In this document: positions 8,043 through 17,701 of the stretch, piece by piece
Layout of the letters: every line of letters starts with the position of its first letter
Numbering within the stretch: the first letter of the stretch is position 1
NCBI RefSeq assembly: GCF_021403115.1
Contig: NZ_JAJSSH010000015.1
Coordinates: 38,996-102,995, forward strand
Length of the DNA: 64,000 bases
Origin: Sphingobium sufflavum
GTDB lineage: Bacteria > Pseudomonadota > Alphaproteobacteria > Sphingomonadales > Sphingomonadaceae
Reading direction: 5' to 3'
The notes under the pieces: model-generated
The model's input: the letters and a program-made list of their open reading frames with translations, nothing else
Database searches by the model: none
Told to the model about the DNA's origin: nothing
Program-made: the position numbers and the translations under genes

Positions 8043-8439
8043 GCTGGGTCCGCTACCGGGTTGCAGGCCGGGGGGCAAGGGCGGAGGACGGGGTTGCCAC
8101 CATGGCGGACGATATGCGGTTGCGGAATATTCCCCCTGCCGTCACCCCGGACTTGATCCGGAGTTCCGCTCTCTTCTGTTGCTTGCCGCCCCCGCTATGC
8201 TCGCTCCAAAGCAGCCTCACTCCCGATCACGTTCGGGGTGACGACTGTTGGACGGCGGTCATTAGCGGGCAAGCGACCCGTGCGATCACCTTTGGCGACT
8301 TCCGCCATCCTCACCTGAACGTCAGCCAACATCCAACTCACAACCCGTTCATGTCCCGGTCGATACATGGGCGGAACAGTATGCAGGCCTGCCGCGTTGG
8401 CGGGCCACGCAGAAACGACGGTTACAGGAAGGACCATCT
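8043..8439. other. Gene-free stretch with a palindromic element
   Basis: About 400 bases between the divergent Uup and SIMPL genes. It holds the palindromic element at 8139-8243 and otherwise only short frames with no protein-like composition. The promoters of both flanking genes should lie here; none could be assigned with confidence. Confidence 0.6.
8139..8243. repeat. Dispersed palindromic intergenic element
   Basis: The left arm CCGTCACCCCGGACTTGATC and right arm CCGATCACGTTCGGGGTGAC face each other across about 65 bases. This is the same family as the elements at 5511-5596 and 10506-10596. Here it lies between two divergent genes, so it is not simply a terminator. Confidence 0.7.
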
Positions 8440-9165
8440 ATGAAGGCCGCTCTCCCCCTCATGCTCATGACCGCCGCCGCCTTGCCCGCCGCGGCGATGG
8501 CGCAGTCGGCGCCCTCCGTCGTGCCCGTCACCGGGCCGGTCGTGAACCTGTCCGTCACCGAAAGCGTGGACAGCGCGCCCGACCTCGCCACTGTCGGCAC
8601 GGGGGTGCAGACCCGCGCGCTGACCGCGAAGGAGGCGATGAGCGCCAACGCCGCCGCCGTGGACAAGCTGATCGCCGCCATCCTGAAGGCGGGGATCGAC
8701 CGCAAGGATGTGCAGACCAGCGGCATCAACCTGAACCCGCAATATGACTATAACAACCGGACGGATGGGCAGGGGCCGAAGTTCATCGGCTATGAGGCGT
8801 CCAACCAGTTGACCGTGAAGATCCGCAAGATCGCAGCGGCGGGCGATGTGATCGACCGGATGGTGGGCGCGGGCGCGACCAACATCAACGGTCCCACCTT
8901 CGGCATCGCGGACGATACGGCTGTGCTGGAAAAGGCGCGGACCAAGGCGATCGCGGCGTCGAAGGCGCGGGCGGAATATTATGCGCGCCAGAGCGGATAC
9001 CGTTCCGTGCGGCTGCTCTCCATCTCCGAAGGGGGCGAGACGGGCCGGGTCTTTCCCGCGCCCATGATGGTTCGCGCGGACTCGGCGGCGAAGGGCACAT
9101 CGGTCGAACCGGGGCAGTTGTCCACGTCGGTCACGCTGTCCGTGCAATATGTGCTGGAGAAATAA
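8440..9165 (+). CDS. SIMPL domain (DUF541) secreted protein
   Basis: A 241-residue protein with an N-terminal signal peptide (hydrophobic to about residue 20, likely cleaved after A21 before QSAPS) and the SIMPL/DUF541 pattern: a repeated strand-helix arrangement with LSVTESVDSAPDLATVGTGVQTR near the N terminus, VQTSGINLNPQYDY in the middle and LSTSVTLSVQYVLEK at the end. Such proteins (BP26 of Brucella, YggE of E. coli) are periplasmic or outer-membrane-associated and have been linked to oxidative-stress tolerance. It stands as a single gene preceded by AAGGACC. Confidence 0.9.
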   Translation: MKAALPLMLMTAAALPAAAMAQSAPSVVPVTGPVVNLSVTESVDSAPDLATVGTGVQTRALTAKEAMSANAAAVDKLIAAILKAGIDRKDVQTSGINLNPQYDYNNRTDGQGPKFIGYEASNQLTVKIRKIAAAGDVIDRMVGAGATNINGPTFGIADDTAVLEKARTKAIAASKARAEYYARQSGYRSVRLLSISEGGETGRVFPAPMMVRADSAAKGTSVEPGQLSTSVTLSVQYVLEK

Positions 9166-9306
9166 GGGGCTTTACGGATGGGGCGTGCATCGTTAAAGGC
9201 GCGCCCCATGTCCAAGGCTATTTTCACGCCGATTACCATTAAACCGTTCCCCGGTGGGGCGCGGTCGGGTAGTCACGCGGGATAATCCGCGAGGATACTG
9301 GACCAA

Positions 9307-9325
9307 GCCCCGCCGAGCGCGGGGC
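9307..9325. promoter_or_regulatory. Hairpin in the asd leader
   Basis: GCCCCGC and GCGGGGC (7-base arms, 5-base loop) lie 62 bases before the asd ATG, followed within ten bases by TTGTTTTT. A smaller CGCGG/CCGCG hairpin precedes it. It could be the terminator of the SIMPL gene or an attenuator of asd. No known riboswitch was recognised. Confidence 0.4.
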
Positions 9326-9383
9326 GACTTGTTTTTGAACAGGTCACTATCCCCCGCGCCTCCGCAGATTGAAGGAGACGTAG

Positions 9384-10445
<1,062 letters not shown>

Positions 10446-10505
10446 TTATGGACGGGGGCGGTGGGCAATGGCCGACCGCCCCGGTTCCATCGGTCCATAA
10501 ATCTC

Positions 10506-10596
10506 CGTCACCCCGGACTTGATCCGGTGTGACACTATTTTTCAGAGTGTAGCATCACCGGGAAAGCGGGATCCCGGATCAGGTCCGGGGTGACGG
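10506..10596. repeat. Dispersed palindromic intergenic element
   Basis: Arms CGTCACCCCGGACTTGATCC and GGATCAGGTCCGGGGTGACG are near-perfect complements across about 50 bases. The element sits between the convergent 3' ends of asd and the fatty-acid hydroxylase gene, where it may form a two-way transcription end. Confidence 0.8.
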
Positions 10597-10607
10597 ACGC
10601 AAAACCC

Positions 10608-11420
10608 TCACCCCTCGCTCTGCACCGCCTGCGCTATAGGCTTCTTCACGGGCCGAACGTTCTTCCCCCAGCCTTCGCCATTGTCCAGCGTCCCGAACAT
10701 CCAGTCGTACAGCAGCGAGATGGTCGCATAATTGCCGCCGGTGAAGCGGGCATGATGATGGTGGTGCATCCGCGACGCATAGGCGAGGTAGCGGAACGGA
10801 AAGCCCTCCGCCTCCCACAGCGCATGATTGTGCAGGTTGATCTGGGAAAAGGCGACGAAGGTGATGACGATCGTCACCACATGGAAATCCCCCATGAAGC
10901 GCGACAGCACAAAGATGCTGGCGGCATAGAGGCCCAGCCCGATCGCCACCTCCAGCGGATGGATATAGCTGGAATCGCGCAGGCACGGGTTATGCTGGCG
11001 GTGATGGACCGCATGCATCCACTTCAACGGCCCGCCCAGCGCGCCATTGTCATGGAACAGGAAGCGGTGGGTGAGATAATAGAAGAAGTCGTAGAACATC
11101 AGGATGACGACGATATCCAGCGGCACACGCCACCACGGCATGGGCGCCGCCGTCAGGCAAAAGGGCAGGATCAGGCCAAAGATCGCCACGAAATACAGGC
11201 CCGACCACTTGTTGTTCCACGCATGGTTGGCGGCATAGCTGGGCCGTTCCATCTTGTGTCGGAACGTCTCCTGATTGCGCTGCCGCGCGGCCCGGAAGGT
11301 GGGGACCAGCCCGGCCACCTGCCGCCCCAGCAGGCTGAGCGCCGCGATGCCCACCACGGCATAGATCGACAATTGCCACTGATAGTCGGCCAGGAGGGAG
11401 GCGGGGAGGGATATGGTCAT
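10608..11420 (-). CDS. Fatty acid hydroxylase / sterol desaturase superfamily membrane protein
   Basis: A 270-residue integral membrane protein with the histidine boxes of the di-iron hydroxylase superfamily: HRFLFH at 118-123, HAVHHRQH at 136-143 and a run of five histidines at 219-223, embedded among hydrophobic helices. These residues ligate two irons used with oxygen to hydroxylate or desaturate a lipid. In sphingomonads, members of this superfamily act on carotenoids, sphingolipids or hopanoids; the substrate cannot be read here. Another His at 195-199 (LHNHA) fits the third box. Single gene, convergent with asd. Confidence 0.88.
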   Translation of the reverse strand: MTISLPASLLADYQWQLSIYAVVGIAALSLLGRQVAGLVPTFRAARQRNQETFRHKMERPSYAANHAWNNKWSGLYFVAIFGLILPFCLTAAPMPWWRVPLDIVVILMFYDFFYYLTHRFLFHDNGALGGPLKWMHAVHHRQHNPCLRDSSYIHPLEVAIGLGLYAASIFVLSRFMGDFHVVTIVITFVAFSQINLHNHALWEAEGFPFRYLAYASRMHHHHHARFTGGNYATISLLYDWMFGTLDNGEGWGKNVRPVKKPIAQAVQSEG

Positions 11421-11649
11421 GGCAGGCGCGCGAACCCTTCATAATGGCCCATGATCGGGTGCCTTATTATTTCCCTCCTCCCGCCGCGCCGCAAGAGCGC
11501 AGATGAGAGGCTTGTCCCGCAGGCGCCCGCGCGCCTGTTCTTGCTCCCCGCCCGGCGCGCGCAAAGCCTCTTGCCCATGGCGCGCGCGGCCATGCTATGA
11601 GGATGCGCCGCCGCCCGATCCGGCGTGGCGGGCAGGGGAGGAGAGGCGC

Positions 11650-12414
11650 ATGGGATCGCTCGCCAACAAGGTTGCGCTCGTCACGGGGGCATCGCGGGGC
11701 ATCGGCCGCGCCATCGCCCTGAAACTGGGGGCGGAGGGCGCTTTCGTCATCGTCCATTATGCCGCCGCGCGGGACAGGGCGGAGGCGGTCGTCGCGGACA
11801 TCGTGGCGGCGGGCGGTGCGGGCTGCATCGCGGGCGCTGACCTGACGGCGACGGACGGCGTCGAGACGCTGTTCGCGGCCATCGCGGCGCAGCTTGAGCC
11901 GCGCGGCGATCCGCCCATCGACATCCTCGTCAACAATGCCGGCATCGGCATGGGCCGCGACCTCCTGTCCATCTCCCCGGCGGAGTATGACGCGGTGTTC
12001 GCGCTCAACGTCCGCGCACCGCTGTTCGTGGCGCAGGCGGCGGCGCAGCGGATGCCGGAAGGCGGGCGGATCATCAACATCTCGTCGGTGGTCGGCCATA
12101 TGGCCTTCGGCGGCGGTTTCGTGGCCTATGGCGCGACCAAGGCGGCGCTGGACTATATGAGCCGGTCGATGGCGGCGACGCTGGGGCCGCGCGGCATCAC
12201 CGTGAACAGCGTCGCCCCCGGCGCGACCGCCACCGATTTCCTGGGCGACGCGATGCAGAGCGAGGCGTTCGTCGCCAGCATGGCGGCCACCACCGCGCTG
12301 CGGGCGGTGGGTCAGCCGGGCGACATTGCCGACGTGGTCGCCTTCCTCGCCTCGCCCGCCGCGCGCTGGGTCACGGGCACGCGGGTCGTTGCGAGTGGCG
12401 GGACATTATTATAG
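11650..12414 (+). CDS. SDR family oxidoreductase
   Basis: A 254-residue classical short-chain dehydrogenase/reductase. The cofactor motif TGASRGIG is at 12-19, the NNAG motif near 95-98, the catalytic Ser at 146, Tyr at 160 and Lys at 164 (YGATK). The family interconverts alcohols and ketones with NAD(P); FabG-like proteins look similar, so the substrate is open. GGGGAGGAGAGG lies just before the ATG at 11650, which was preferred over an upstream frame rich in Arg and Pro. Confidence 0.9.
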   Translation: MGSLANKVALVTGASRGIGRAIALKLGAEGAFVIVHYAAARDRAEAVVADIVAAGGAGCIAGADLTATDGVETLFAAIAAQLEPRGDPPIDILVNNAGIGMGRDLLSISPAEYDAVFALNVRAPLFVAQAAAQRMPEGGRIINISSVVGHMAFGGGFVAYGATKAALDYMSRSMAATLGPRGITVNSVAPGATATDFLGDAMQSEAFVASMAATTALRAVGQPGDIADVVAFLASPAARWVTGTRVVASGGTLL

Positions 12415-12417
12415 CGT

Positions 12418-12443
12418 GGTTCTACATTATAAGGCGGTTCTAC
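12418..12443. repeat. Direct repeat of GGTTCTAC
   Basis: Two copies of GGTTCTAC start 18 bases apart, directly after the SDR stop and before the 3' end of the convergent membrane protein gene, in locally A+T-rich DNA. Meaning unknown. Confidence 0.4.
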
Positions 12444-12492
12444 CGTGTGGCGAATGGCCGCGGGTGGTGGGGGCAGGGGCAAGCCGGTCCCG

Positions 12493-13323
12493 TCAGATCT
12501 CGACCGCCTTTCCCGCCACCCATTTGCTCTCGAACACGGCTGCATATTTCTTCATGATTCCGTGGCTGTCGTTGAATATCTCGAAGGCGGGCATGGTCTG
12601 GGAGTTGAAGCCGCCGATATAGGGGATCATGAACCCAGAAATGCCCTTGCTGCTCTGGTCGAAGATATAGACGCGCAGGTTCGGGATCTCGTCCACGAAC
12701 ACCAGTTCGATCTTGCGAGAGGCGTCCGCCTTGGCCGCGCATCGGTTGACGGATCGGATGCGTGCGATCGTGCTTTCCACCAGCGTCCGGGAGTTTTCCA
12801 CATCGTCCCCGGCGGATGTGACGGCCTGTTCGAAAGTGGCGCCTTGGGGATCGGGCATGATGATGCGGAATCTGACGCCCCGTTTCAGCGCGTCGCACAC
12901 TTCCCCGCCGAACGTGTCCAGCGTGATGTGAAAGGACAGGCCATACATGGCCACGTCTTCATGGACCTGCTTGATATGGGCGCCGATGCTGTCGGCCTTG
13001 CTGTCCGCCAATATGTCGTTGGCGGACCCGATGACGTTGAGGCCGCTGGTCATGGCTGTCGTCGCCGGGATGTTCGCCTTGCTCTTGCCGACGGGGCGCA
13101 TCACCGCAAAGACGGTGAGTGACGCCAGCACCAGCACGATAATATGGTGCGAGCGGATGACCCGGTTTATCCATTCCCGGCACACCAGCACCAGGGTCGT
13201 TATCAATATGATGGCGCTGATCTTGGCGATGGTTACATCGTCAAAGCTCAGCGCCTTCAGCCCGATGCCGACCAATGTCGCCGGACCGCCCAATATCCCA
13301 ACTATCTCCAGTGCTTTCCACAT
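12493..13323 (-). CDS. Membrane-anchored protein with a PLD-like C-terminal domain
   Basis: A 276-residue protein. The N terminus has two clear hydrophobic helices (about 33-48 and 59-76) and perhaps a third near 7-23. The cytosolic part (about 110-276) has the layout of PLD-fold-like domains such as DUF5919: VAMYGLSFHITL, then ALKRGVRFRIIMPDP, and a C-terminal YIFDQ..GFMIPYIGGFNSQTMPAFEIF segment. No HxK-type catalytic motif is visible, so it may sense a ligand rather than cleave. The ATG at 13323 follows AAGGGGG. It is an orphan between metabolic genes; an immune or stress role is only a guess. Confidence 0.6.
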   Translation of the reverse strand: MWKALEIVGILGGPATLVGIGLKALSFDDVTIAKISAIILITTLVLVCREWINRVIRSHHIIVLVLASLTVFAVMRPVGKSKANIPATTAMTSGLNVIGSANDILADSKADSIGAHIKQVHEDVAMYGLSFHITLDTFGGEVCDALKRGVRFRIIMPDPQGATFEQAVTSAGDDVENSRTLVESTIARIRSVNRCAAKADASRKIELVFVDEIPNLRVYIFDQSSKGISGFMIPYIGGFNSQTMPAFEIFNDSHGIMKKYAAVFESKWVAGKAVEI

Positions 13324-13554
13324 CGGCGTCCCCCTTCGCGTCAGTCGGCAAAGCAGTATTCCATGGAATATGCTGAAAGGAAAGGGAGGGATATTATAGC
13401 CGGTAGGGCGGGGTATTTGGGCTGCGCCGCGCAGCGGGACGGCTCCACGATTGTCCGTCGCCCGGCACGGCAAAGTCCTTGCGGGGGTCAGGCACCATGC
13501 GCGGATAGGGCATGTACCGTCCTGCGCCGCCAGTCCCGCGCGTTGGCGCCCCGC

Positions 13555-13833
13555 TCAGGCGTCCCGCAGCCGCTCATGATGCCGGATCACCTCGTCGATG
13601 ATGAAGCGCAGGAATTTCTCCGTGAAATCCGGGTCGAGTTGCGCATCCTCCGCCAGTTGGCGCAGCCGCGAGACCTGCGCGACCTCGCGGCCGGGGTCGG
13701 CAGGGGGCAGGGCGTTCTTCGCCTTATGCTCACCCACGGCCTGGGTTATCTTGAACCGCTCGGCCAGCATGAAGACCAGCGCGGCGTCGATATTGTCTAT
13801 GCTCTGGCGGTAGCGTTGCAGGATGTCGTCCAA
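13555..13833 (-). CDS. Chorismate mutase (AroQ class)
   Basis: A 92-residue all-helical protein of the AroQ type: DDILQRYRQSIDNIDAALVFMLAERFKITQAVGEHKAKNAL in helix 1, DPGREVAQVSRL in the linker and FIIDEVIRHHERLR at the end, with the Arg, Lys and Glu residues used to hold chorismate. It converts chorismate to prephenate, the first step to phenylalanine and tyrosine. The short length fits a stand-alone mutase. Its start is 120 bases from the divergent prenyl synthase gene. Confidence 0.9.
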   Translation of the reverse strand: MDDILQRYRQSIDNIDAALVFMLAERFKITQAVGEHKAKNALPPADPGREVAQVSRLRQLAEDAQLDPDFTEKFLRFIIDEVIRHHERLRDA

Positions 13834-13952
13834 GGCCTGTTCTCCGGTCGGTGGGCGTGCGAAGGGGATTTCCGGCGACGCTTACCCATTTTTGGGCAGG
13901 TCCGAACGCCAAATCGCTTGCCAATCCGCGCCGCCATTGCCATCGCGCGGGG

Positions 13953-14966
13953 ATGAGCGCAACGATTCACCGTCTCGACCGGAAAAGCGCGCCGTCGCTC
14001 GATCCCATGATCGCGCTGGTCGCGGACGACATGAACGCCGTGAACGCGGTGATCCTCAACCGGATGCAGTCGCGCATCCCCCTGATCCCGGAACTGGCGG
14101 GCCATCTGATCGCCAGCGGCGGCAAGCGGCTGCGCCCGATGCTGACCCTCGCCTGCGCCCGGCTGCTCGACTATTCGGGGACGCGGCATCACAAGCTGTC
14201 CGCCGCCGTGGAGTTCATCCACACCGCCACCCTGCTGCATGACGATGTGGTGGACGGCAGCGGTTTGCGCCGGGGCAAGACGACCGCCAACATGATCTGG
14301 GGCAACAGCGCCTCCGTGCTGGTCGGTGATTTCCTGTTCAGCCGCTCGTTCGAGCTGATGGTCGAGGACGGCTCGCTCAAGGTGCTGAAGATCCTCTCCA
14401 ACGCCTCCGCCGTGATCGCGGAGGGTGAGGTGAACCAGCTCACCGCGCAGCGCCGCATCGACACGGACGAGGCCAATTACCTCGACATCATCGCGTCCAA
14501 GACGGCGGCGCTTTTCGCCGCCGCCTGCCGCATCGCCGCCGTGGTGGCGGAGCGGGACACGGACTGCGAGATGGCGCTGGACGCCTATGGCCGCAATCTG
14601 GGCATCGCGTTCCAGCTGGTGGACGACGCCATCGACTATGTGTCGGACGGCGCGACCATGGGCAAGGATGCGGGAGACGACTTCCGCGATGGCAAGGTGA
14701 CGCTGCCGGTCATCCTGGCCCATGCGCGCGGCAATGCTGTGCAGCGGCAATTCTGGAAGGACGCGATGAGCGGCCTGCGCGCCAGCGACGACGATCTGGC
14801 GGAGGCGCAGACCTATCTGGCGGAGACGAACGCCATTGCGGACACCTTTGTCCGCGCCCGCCTTTATGGCCAGCGCGCCATCGACGCGATCGGCGGCTTT
14901 CCCAAGGGCGTGGCGCATGACGCGCTGGTCGAGGGCGTCGAGTTCGCCATCGCACGGGCGTATTAG
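13953..14966 (+). CDS. ispB: Polyprenyl (octaprenyl-type) diphosphate synthase
   Basis: A 337-residue trans-prenyltransferase. The two Asp-rich magnesium-binding motifs are DDVVD at 97-101 and DDAID at 224-228, with GGKRLRP near 56-62 for the isopentenyl site. The residues upstream of the first motif are not the bulky ones typical of short-chain enzymes, so it probably makes the long side chain of ubiquinone, adding isopentenyl units to farnesyl diphosphate. The ATG at 13953 (MSATIHRLDR) follows GCGCGGGG, a modest ribosome site. Chain length is inference from family. Confidence 0.9.
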   Translation: MSATIHRLDRKSAPSLDPMIALVADDMNAVNAVILNRMQSRIPLIPELAGHLIASGGKRLRPMLTLACARLLDYSGTRHHKLSAAVEFIHTATLLHDDVVDGSGLRRGKTTANMIWGNSASVLVGDFLFSRSFELMVEDGSLKVLKILSNASAVIAEGEVNQLTAQRRIDTDEANYLDIIASKTAALFAAACRIAAVVAERDTDCEMALDAYGRNLGIAFQLVDDAIDYVSDGATMGKDAGDDFRDGKVTLPVILAHARGNAVQRQFWKDAMSGLRASDDDLAEAQTYLAETNAIADTFVRARLYGQRAIDAIGGFPKGVAHDALVEGVEFAIARAY

Positions 14967-15075
14967 AGGATAGGGCGAGGCGGGCCGGAGGGGGCTGCGC
15001 CTAGGGAACCGGGCGAGATGGCCTCGCAGGGCCTTTGCCGGTGACGCATGGAAGCGGCCGAGCCCTCCGCCTGAT

Positions 15076-15162
15076 CTACCGCTTTTTCTTCTCGTGCTGG
15101 TCGATCAGCACCGCCTGTTGCCATTTGCCGGGCGCCTTGTCAGTGCGATGGATGCACCCCGC
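15076..15162 (-). other. In-frame coding-like extension of the YdeI-family gene past an amber codon
   Basis: Directly after the TAG of the gene at 15163-15429, the same frame stays open for 28 codons: AGCIHRTDKAPGKWQQAV and then LIDQHEKKKR before a second TAG at 15076-15078. The composition is protein-like and continues the Cys pattern of the preceding RPCC. There is no start codon here, so it only makes sense as the original C terminus. Confidence 0.6.
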
Positions 15163-15429
15163 CTAGCAGCAGGGGCGTTTCTTTCCCTCCAGCAGTTCCT
15201 CGCGGGTTCGCTCGATGCGGCGCTGGCGCGTTTGGGGCTGTTTCGCGTCATCCACCCAGCAGATGAACTCGTTCCGGCCCAGCGGCGTCAGCTTTTCCCA
15301 CAGCGCCAGAATGGCGGGGTCCGCCTGCAAGGCTGTCCGCAGGTCGTCGCCAGCCTCATGCACTGTGCCTTGTGGAAAAGCGTTCGCCACGAAATCTCCT
15401 TGCCCCCTGACAGGGTGCCGGTCGGTCAT
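15163..15429 (-). CDS. YdeI/OmpD-associated family protein, possibly truncated by an amber codon
   Basis: An 88-residue protein with the YdeI/OmpD-associated pattern: LWEKLTPLGRNEFICWVDDAK, then TRQRRIERTREELLEGKKRPCC. The family is small and poorly characterised; some members have been tied to bacteriocin protection. The frame ends in TAG right after RPCC, but coding-like sequence continues in frame for 28 codons (15076-15162), suggesting that a tryptophan TGG became TAG. The ATG at 15429 was chosen since the longer frame upstream lacks family features. Confidence 0.75.
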   Translation of the reverse strand: MTDRHPVRGQGDFVANAFPQGTVHEAGDDLRTALQADPAILALWEKLTPLGRNEFICWVDDAKQPQTRQRRIERTREELLEGKKRPCC

Positions 15430-15713
15430 CGCCCTCTGGAATGACAGGTGGGCGAGCCTGATCGTTCGGTGACAAAATGTCCATGGCGGGACGATCCTGC
15501 CTCTCCGCCACACCCCCTCACACTGACTATGTTTAGCATCCGCCTCTTGACTGGACAGCCCTGTTGGATACGAGGCGAGAGGAGAGCAGCTTTGCCGCTC
15601 CATCGTCGGGACGATAATCGCGCTGTCGCCAGGATAGTGAGGATTTCCGGTTGTCCTGTGGCGGGGGAACGGTAGGCAGGCGGCTCGCCGCGAAGTTCTG
15701 GAGAGAGCGACCC

Positions 15714-16694
15714 ATGACGATCCCCAATGGCCCCGACGGCCCCACGCAAGTCGAGATTTTCCGCCGCATGGCCCTGCTGAAGGCCAATGACGACTATACG
15801 CGCAAGATGGTGACGGGCGGCAAGCTCTTCATCCCTTATTACAGCTATCGCGGGCAGGAGGTCATTCCGGCCGCCGCCTTCGTGAACCTGACCGATCAGG
15901 ATTATCTGTGCACCATCTATCGCGGCATCCATGACCTTCTGTCGAAGGGCCTGCCGCTGAAGGATCTGTGGGCGGAAATCGCGGGTCGCAAGACCGGCAG
16001 CTGCGGCGGCAAGGGCGGCCCGATGCATCTCACCTACCCTGAAAAGGGCGTGATGGTGACGACGGGCATCGTGGGTTCGTCCATGCCCATCGCCAACGGT
16101 CTGGCCTGGGGCGCGCAGCTTTCGGGCGATGGCCGCGTCGCGGTCGCGACCTTCGGTGACGCCGCGTCCAACATCGGCGCCTTCCACGAATCGCTGAACA
16201 TGGCGTCGGTGTGGAAGCTGCCCGTGATCTTCCTGTGCCAGAACAACACTTTTGGCGAGCATACGCCTTATGCAAAGGCGACGTCGGTCGAGAAGATCGC
16301 GGACCGCGCCATCGCCTATGGCATGCCCGGCATCCATGTCGACGGCAACGACCCCATCGCCATGTATAATGCGATGGCCGAAGCGGTCGCCCGCGCCCGT
16401 GCCGGCGAAGGCCCGACCCTGATCGAGGCGATGACCTATCGCTTCCACGGCCATGTCTTTGGCGACAAGGACGAATATATGGACAAGGACGTCAAGAAGC
16501 AGGCGATCGCGGACGATCCGTACCCGCGCTTCCGGGCCAAGCTGATCGCGGACGGCACCGCCACCGAGGACGCGCTGGCCAAGATCGAGGCCGACATCCA
16601 GGCCGAGATCGAAGAGGCCGCCAACGCCGCCTGGGAAGCCGAATTCCCGGATGTCGCCGAACTGACCACCGATGTTTATGGAGAAGTCGCATGA
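15714..16694 (+). CDS. Thiamine diphosphate-dependent 2-oxoacid dehydrogenase E1 alpha (copy 1)
   Basis: A 326-residue E1 alpha subunit of the pyruvate/acetoin/branched-chain type. It has YSYRGQEVIPAAAF, GGKGGPMHLTYPEKG and VGSSMPIANGLAWGAQLSG. The thiamine-diphosphate motif runs from residue 148 to N177-N178, but it reads GDA rather than the usual GDG. With E1 beta it decarboxylates a 2-oxoacid and passes the acyl group to a lipoyl arm. GGAGAGAG precedes the ATG. The stop overlaps the E1 beta start by four bases (ATGA). Close paralogue of 33940-34935. The substrate is unknown. Confidence 0.9.
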   Translation: MTIPNGPDGPTQVEIFRRMALLKANDDYTRKMVTGGKLFIPYYSYRGQEVIPAAAFVNLTDQDYLCTIYRGIHDLLSKGLPLKDLWAEIAGRKTGSCGGKGGPMHLTYPEKGVMVTTGIVGSSMPIANGLAWGAQLSGDGRVAVATFGDAASNIGAFHESLNMASVWKLPVIFLCQNNTFGEHTPYAKATSVEKIADRAIAYGMPGIHVDGNDPIAMYNAMAEAVARARAGEGPTLIEAMTYRFHGHVFGDKDEYMDKDVKKQAIADDPYPRFRAKLIADGTATEDALAKIEADIQAEIEEAANAAWEAEFPDVAELTTDVYGEVA

Positions 16695-17695
16695 GCGATA
16701 CCGACACTGCCGTGAAGCCGGTGATGGTCGTTGCGGCCATCAATCAGGCGCTGGCCGACGCGATGGCCGATGACGAGAAAGTGCTGATTCTGGGCGAGGA
16801 CGTGGCCGACCCGGAAGGCGGCGGCGTGTCCGGCGTGACCAAGGGCCTGTCGAGCCGTTTCGGCGACAATCGCGTGAAGTCCACCCCGATCTCCGAACAG
16901 GCGATCATCGGTGCGGCCATCGGTGCGTCGCTGGTCGGCTACAAGCCGGTCGCCGAGATCATGATGATGAACTTCACCACGGTCGCGATGGACATGATCG
17001 TCAACCATGCGGCGAAGCTTCGCTACATGTCGGGCGGCCACACCAATGTCCCCATCGTGATCCGCTGCATGACCGGCGCGGGTTTCGGCACCGGCGGCCA
17101 GCATTCGGACTTCTGGGAGGCATGGTTCAGCCATGTCGCGGGCATGAAGGTGGTTCTGCCATCCTGTTCGGAAGACGCCTATGGCTTGATGCGTTCGGCC
17201 ATCGACGATCCCGATCCCGTGCTGTTCATCGAGGCGATGCCCAATTACTGGACGCCGTTCCCGCCCGCCGAGACCGGCCATCGCGTGCCGCTGGGCAAGG
17301 CGCGGGTCCGTCAGGAAGGCACTGACGTCACCATCGTGACCTATTCCCGCATGGTGAACGAGGCGCTGACCGCCGCCAAGACGCTGGCCGAGGCTGGCAT
17401 CAGCGCGGAGGTCGTCGACCTGCGCACCGTGCAGCCGTGGGATGAGGAAACCGTCCTGGCCTCCGTCGCCAAGACCGGCCGCCTGATCGTCACGCATGAG
17501 GCGGTGACGCCGTTCGGCGTCGGCGCGGAAATCGCGGCGGTGGTTCAGGAGAAGCTGTTCGGCAAGCTGAAAGGCCCCGTCGTGCGCGTCGGCGCGGCTT
17601 TCACGCCCGTCCCCTTTTCCAAGCCGCTGGAATCGGCTTATCTGCCCGACGCGGCCAAGATCGCGGATGCGGCCACGAAACTCGTCAAAGGATAA
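16691..17695 (+). CDS. 2-oxoacid dehydrogenase E1 beta (copy 1)
   Basis: A 334-residue E1 beta subunit: EDVADPEGGGVSGVTKGLSSRFG near residues 37-59, TPISEQAIIGAAIGASL, and the C-terminal transketolase-like domain with TVQPWDEETVLASV and VTHEAVTPFGVGAEIAA. It forms the E1 heterotetramer with the alpha subunit, to which it is coupled by a 4-base overlap. A free-standing lipoyl-domain gene begins 6 bases after its stop, so all three are one operon. The reaction is oxidative decarboxylation of a 2-oxoacid; the substrate is not determined. Confidence 0.92.
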   Translation: MSDTDTAVKPVMVVAAINQALADAMADDEKVLILGEDVADPEGGGVSGVTKGLSSRFGDNRVKSTPISEQAIIGAAIGASLVGYKPVAEIMMMNFTTVAMDMIVNHAAKLRYMSGGHTNVPIVIRCMTGAGFGTGGQHSDFWEAWFSHVAGMKVVLPSCSEDAYGLMRSAIDDPDPVLFIEAMPNYWTPFPPAETGHRVPLGKARVRQEGTDVTIVTYSRMVNEALTAAKTLAEAGISAEVVDLRTVQPWDEETVLASVAKTGRLIVTHEAVTPFGVGAEIAAVVQEKLFGKLKGPVVRVGAAFTPVPFSKPLESAYLPDAAKIADAATKLVKG

Positions 17696-17701
17696 TCAGC
17701 A

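Noticed and set aside
8195..8437. A possible 80-residue minus-strand gene between the Uup and SIMPL genes
   Set aside because: It crosses a palindromic element and its translation has no family features or convincing ribosome site.
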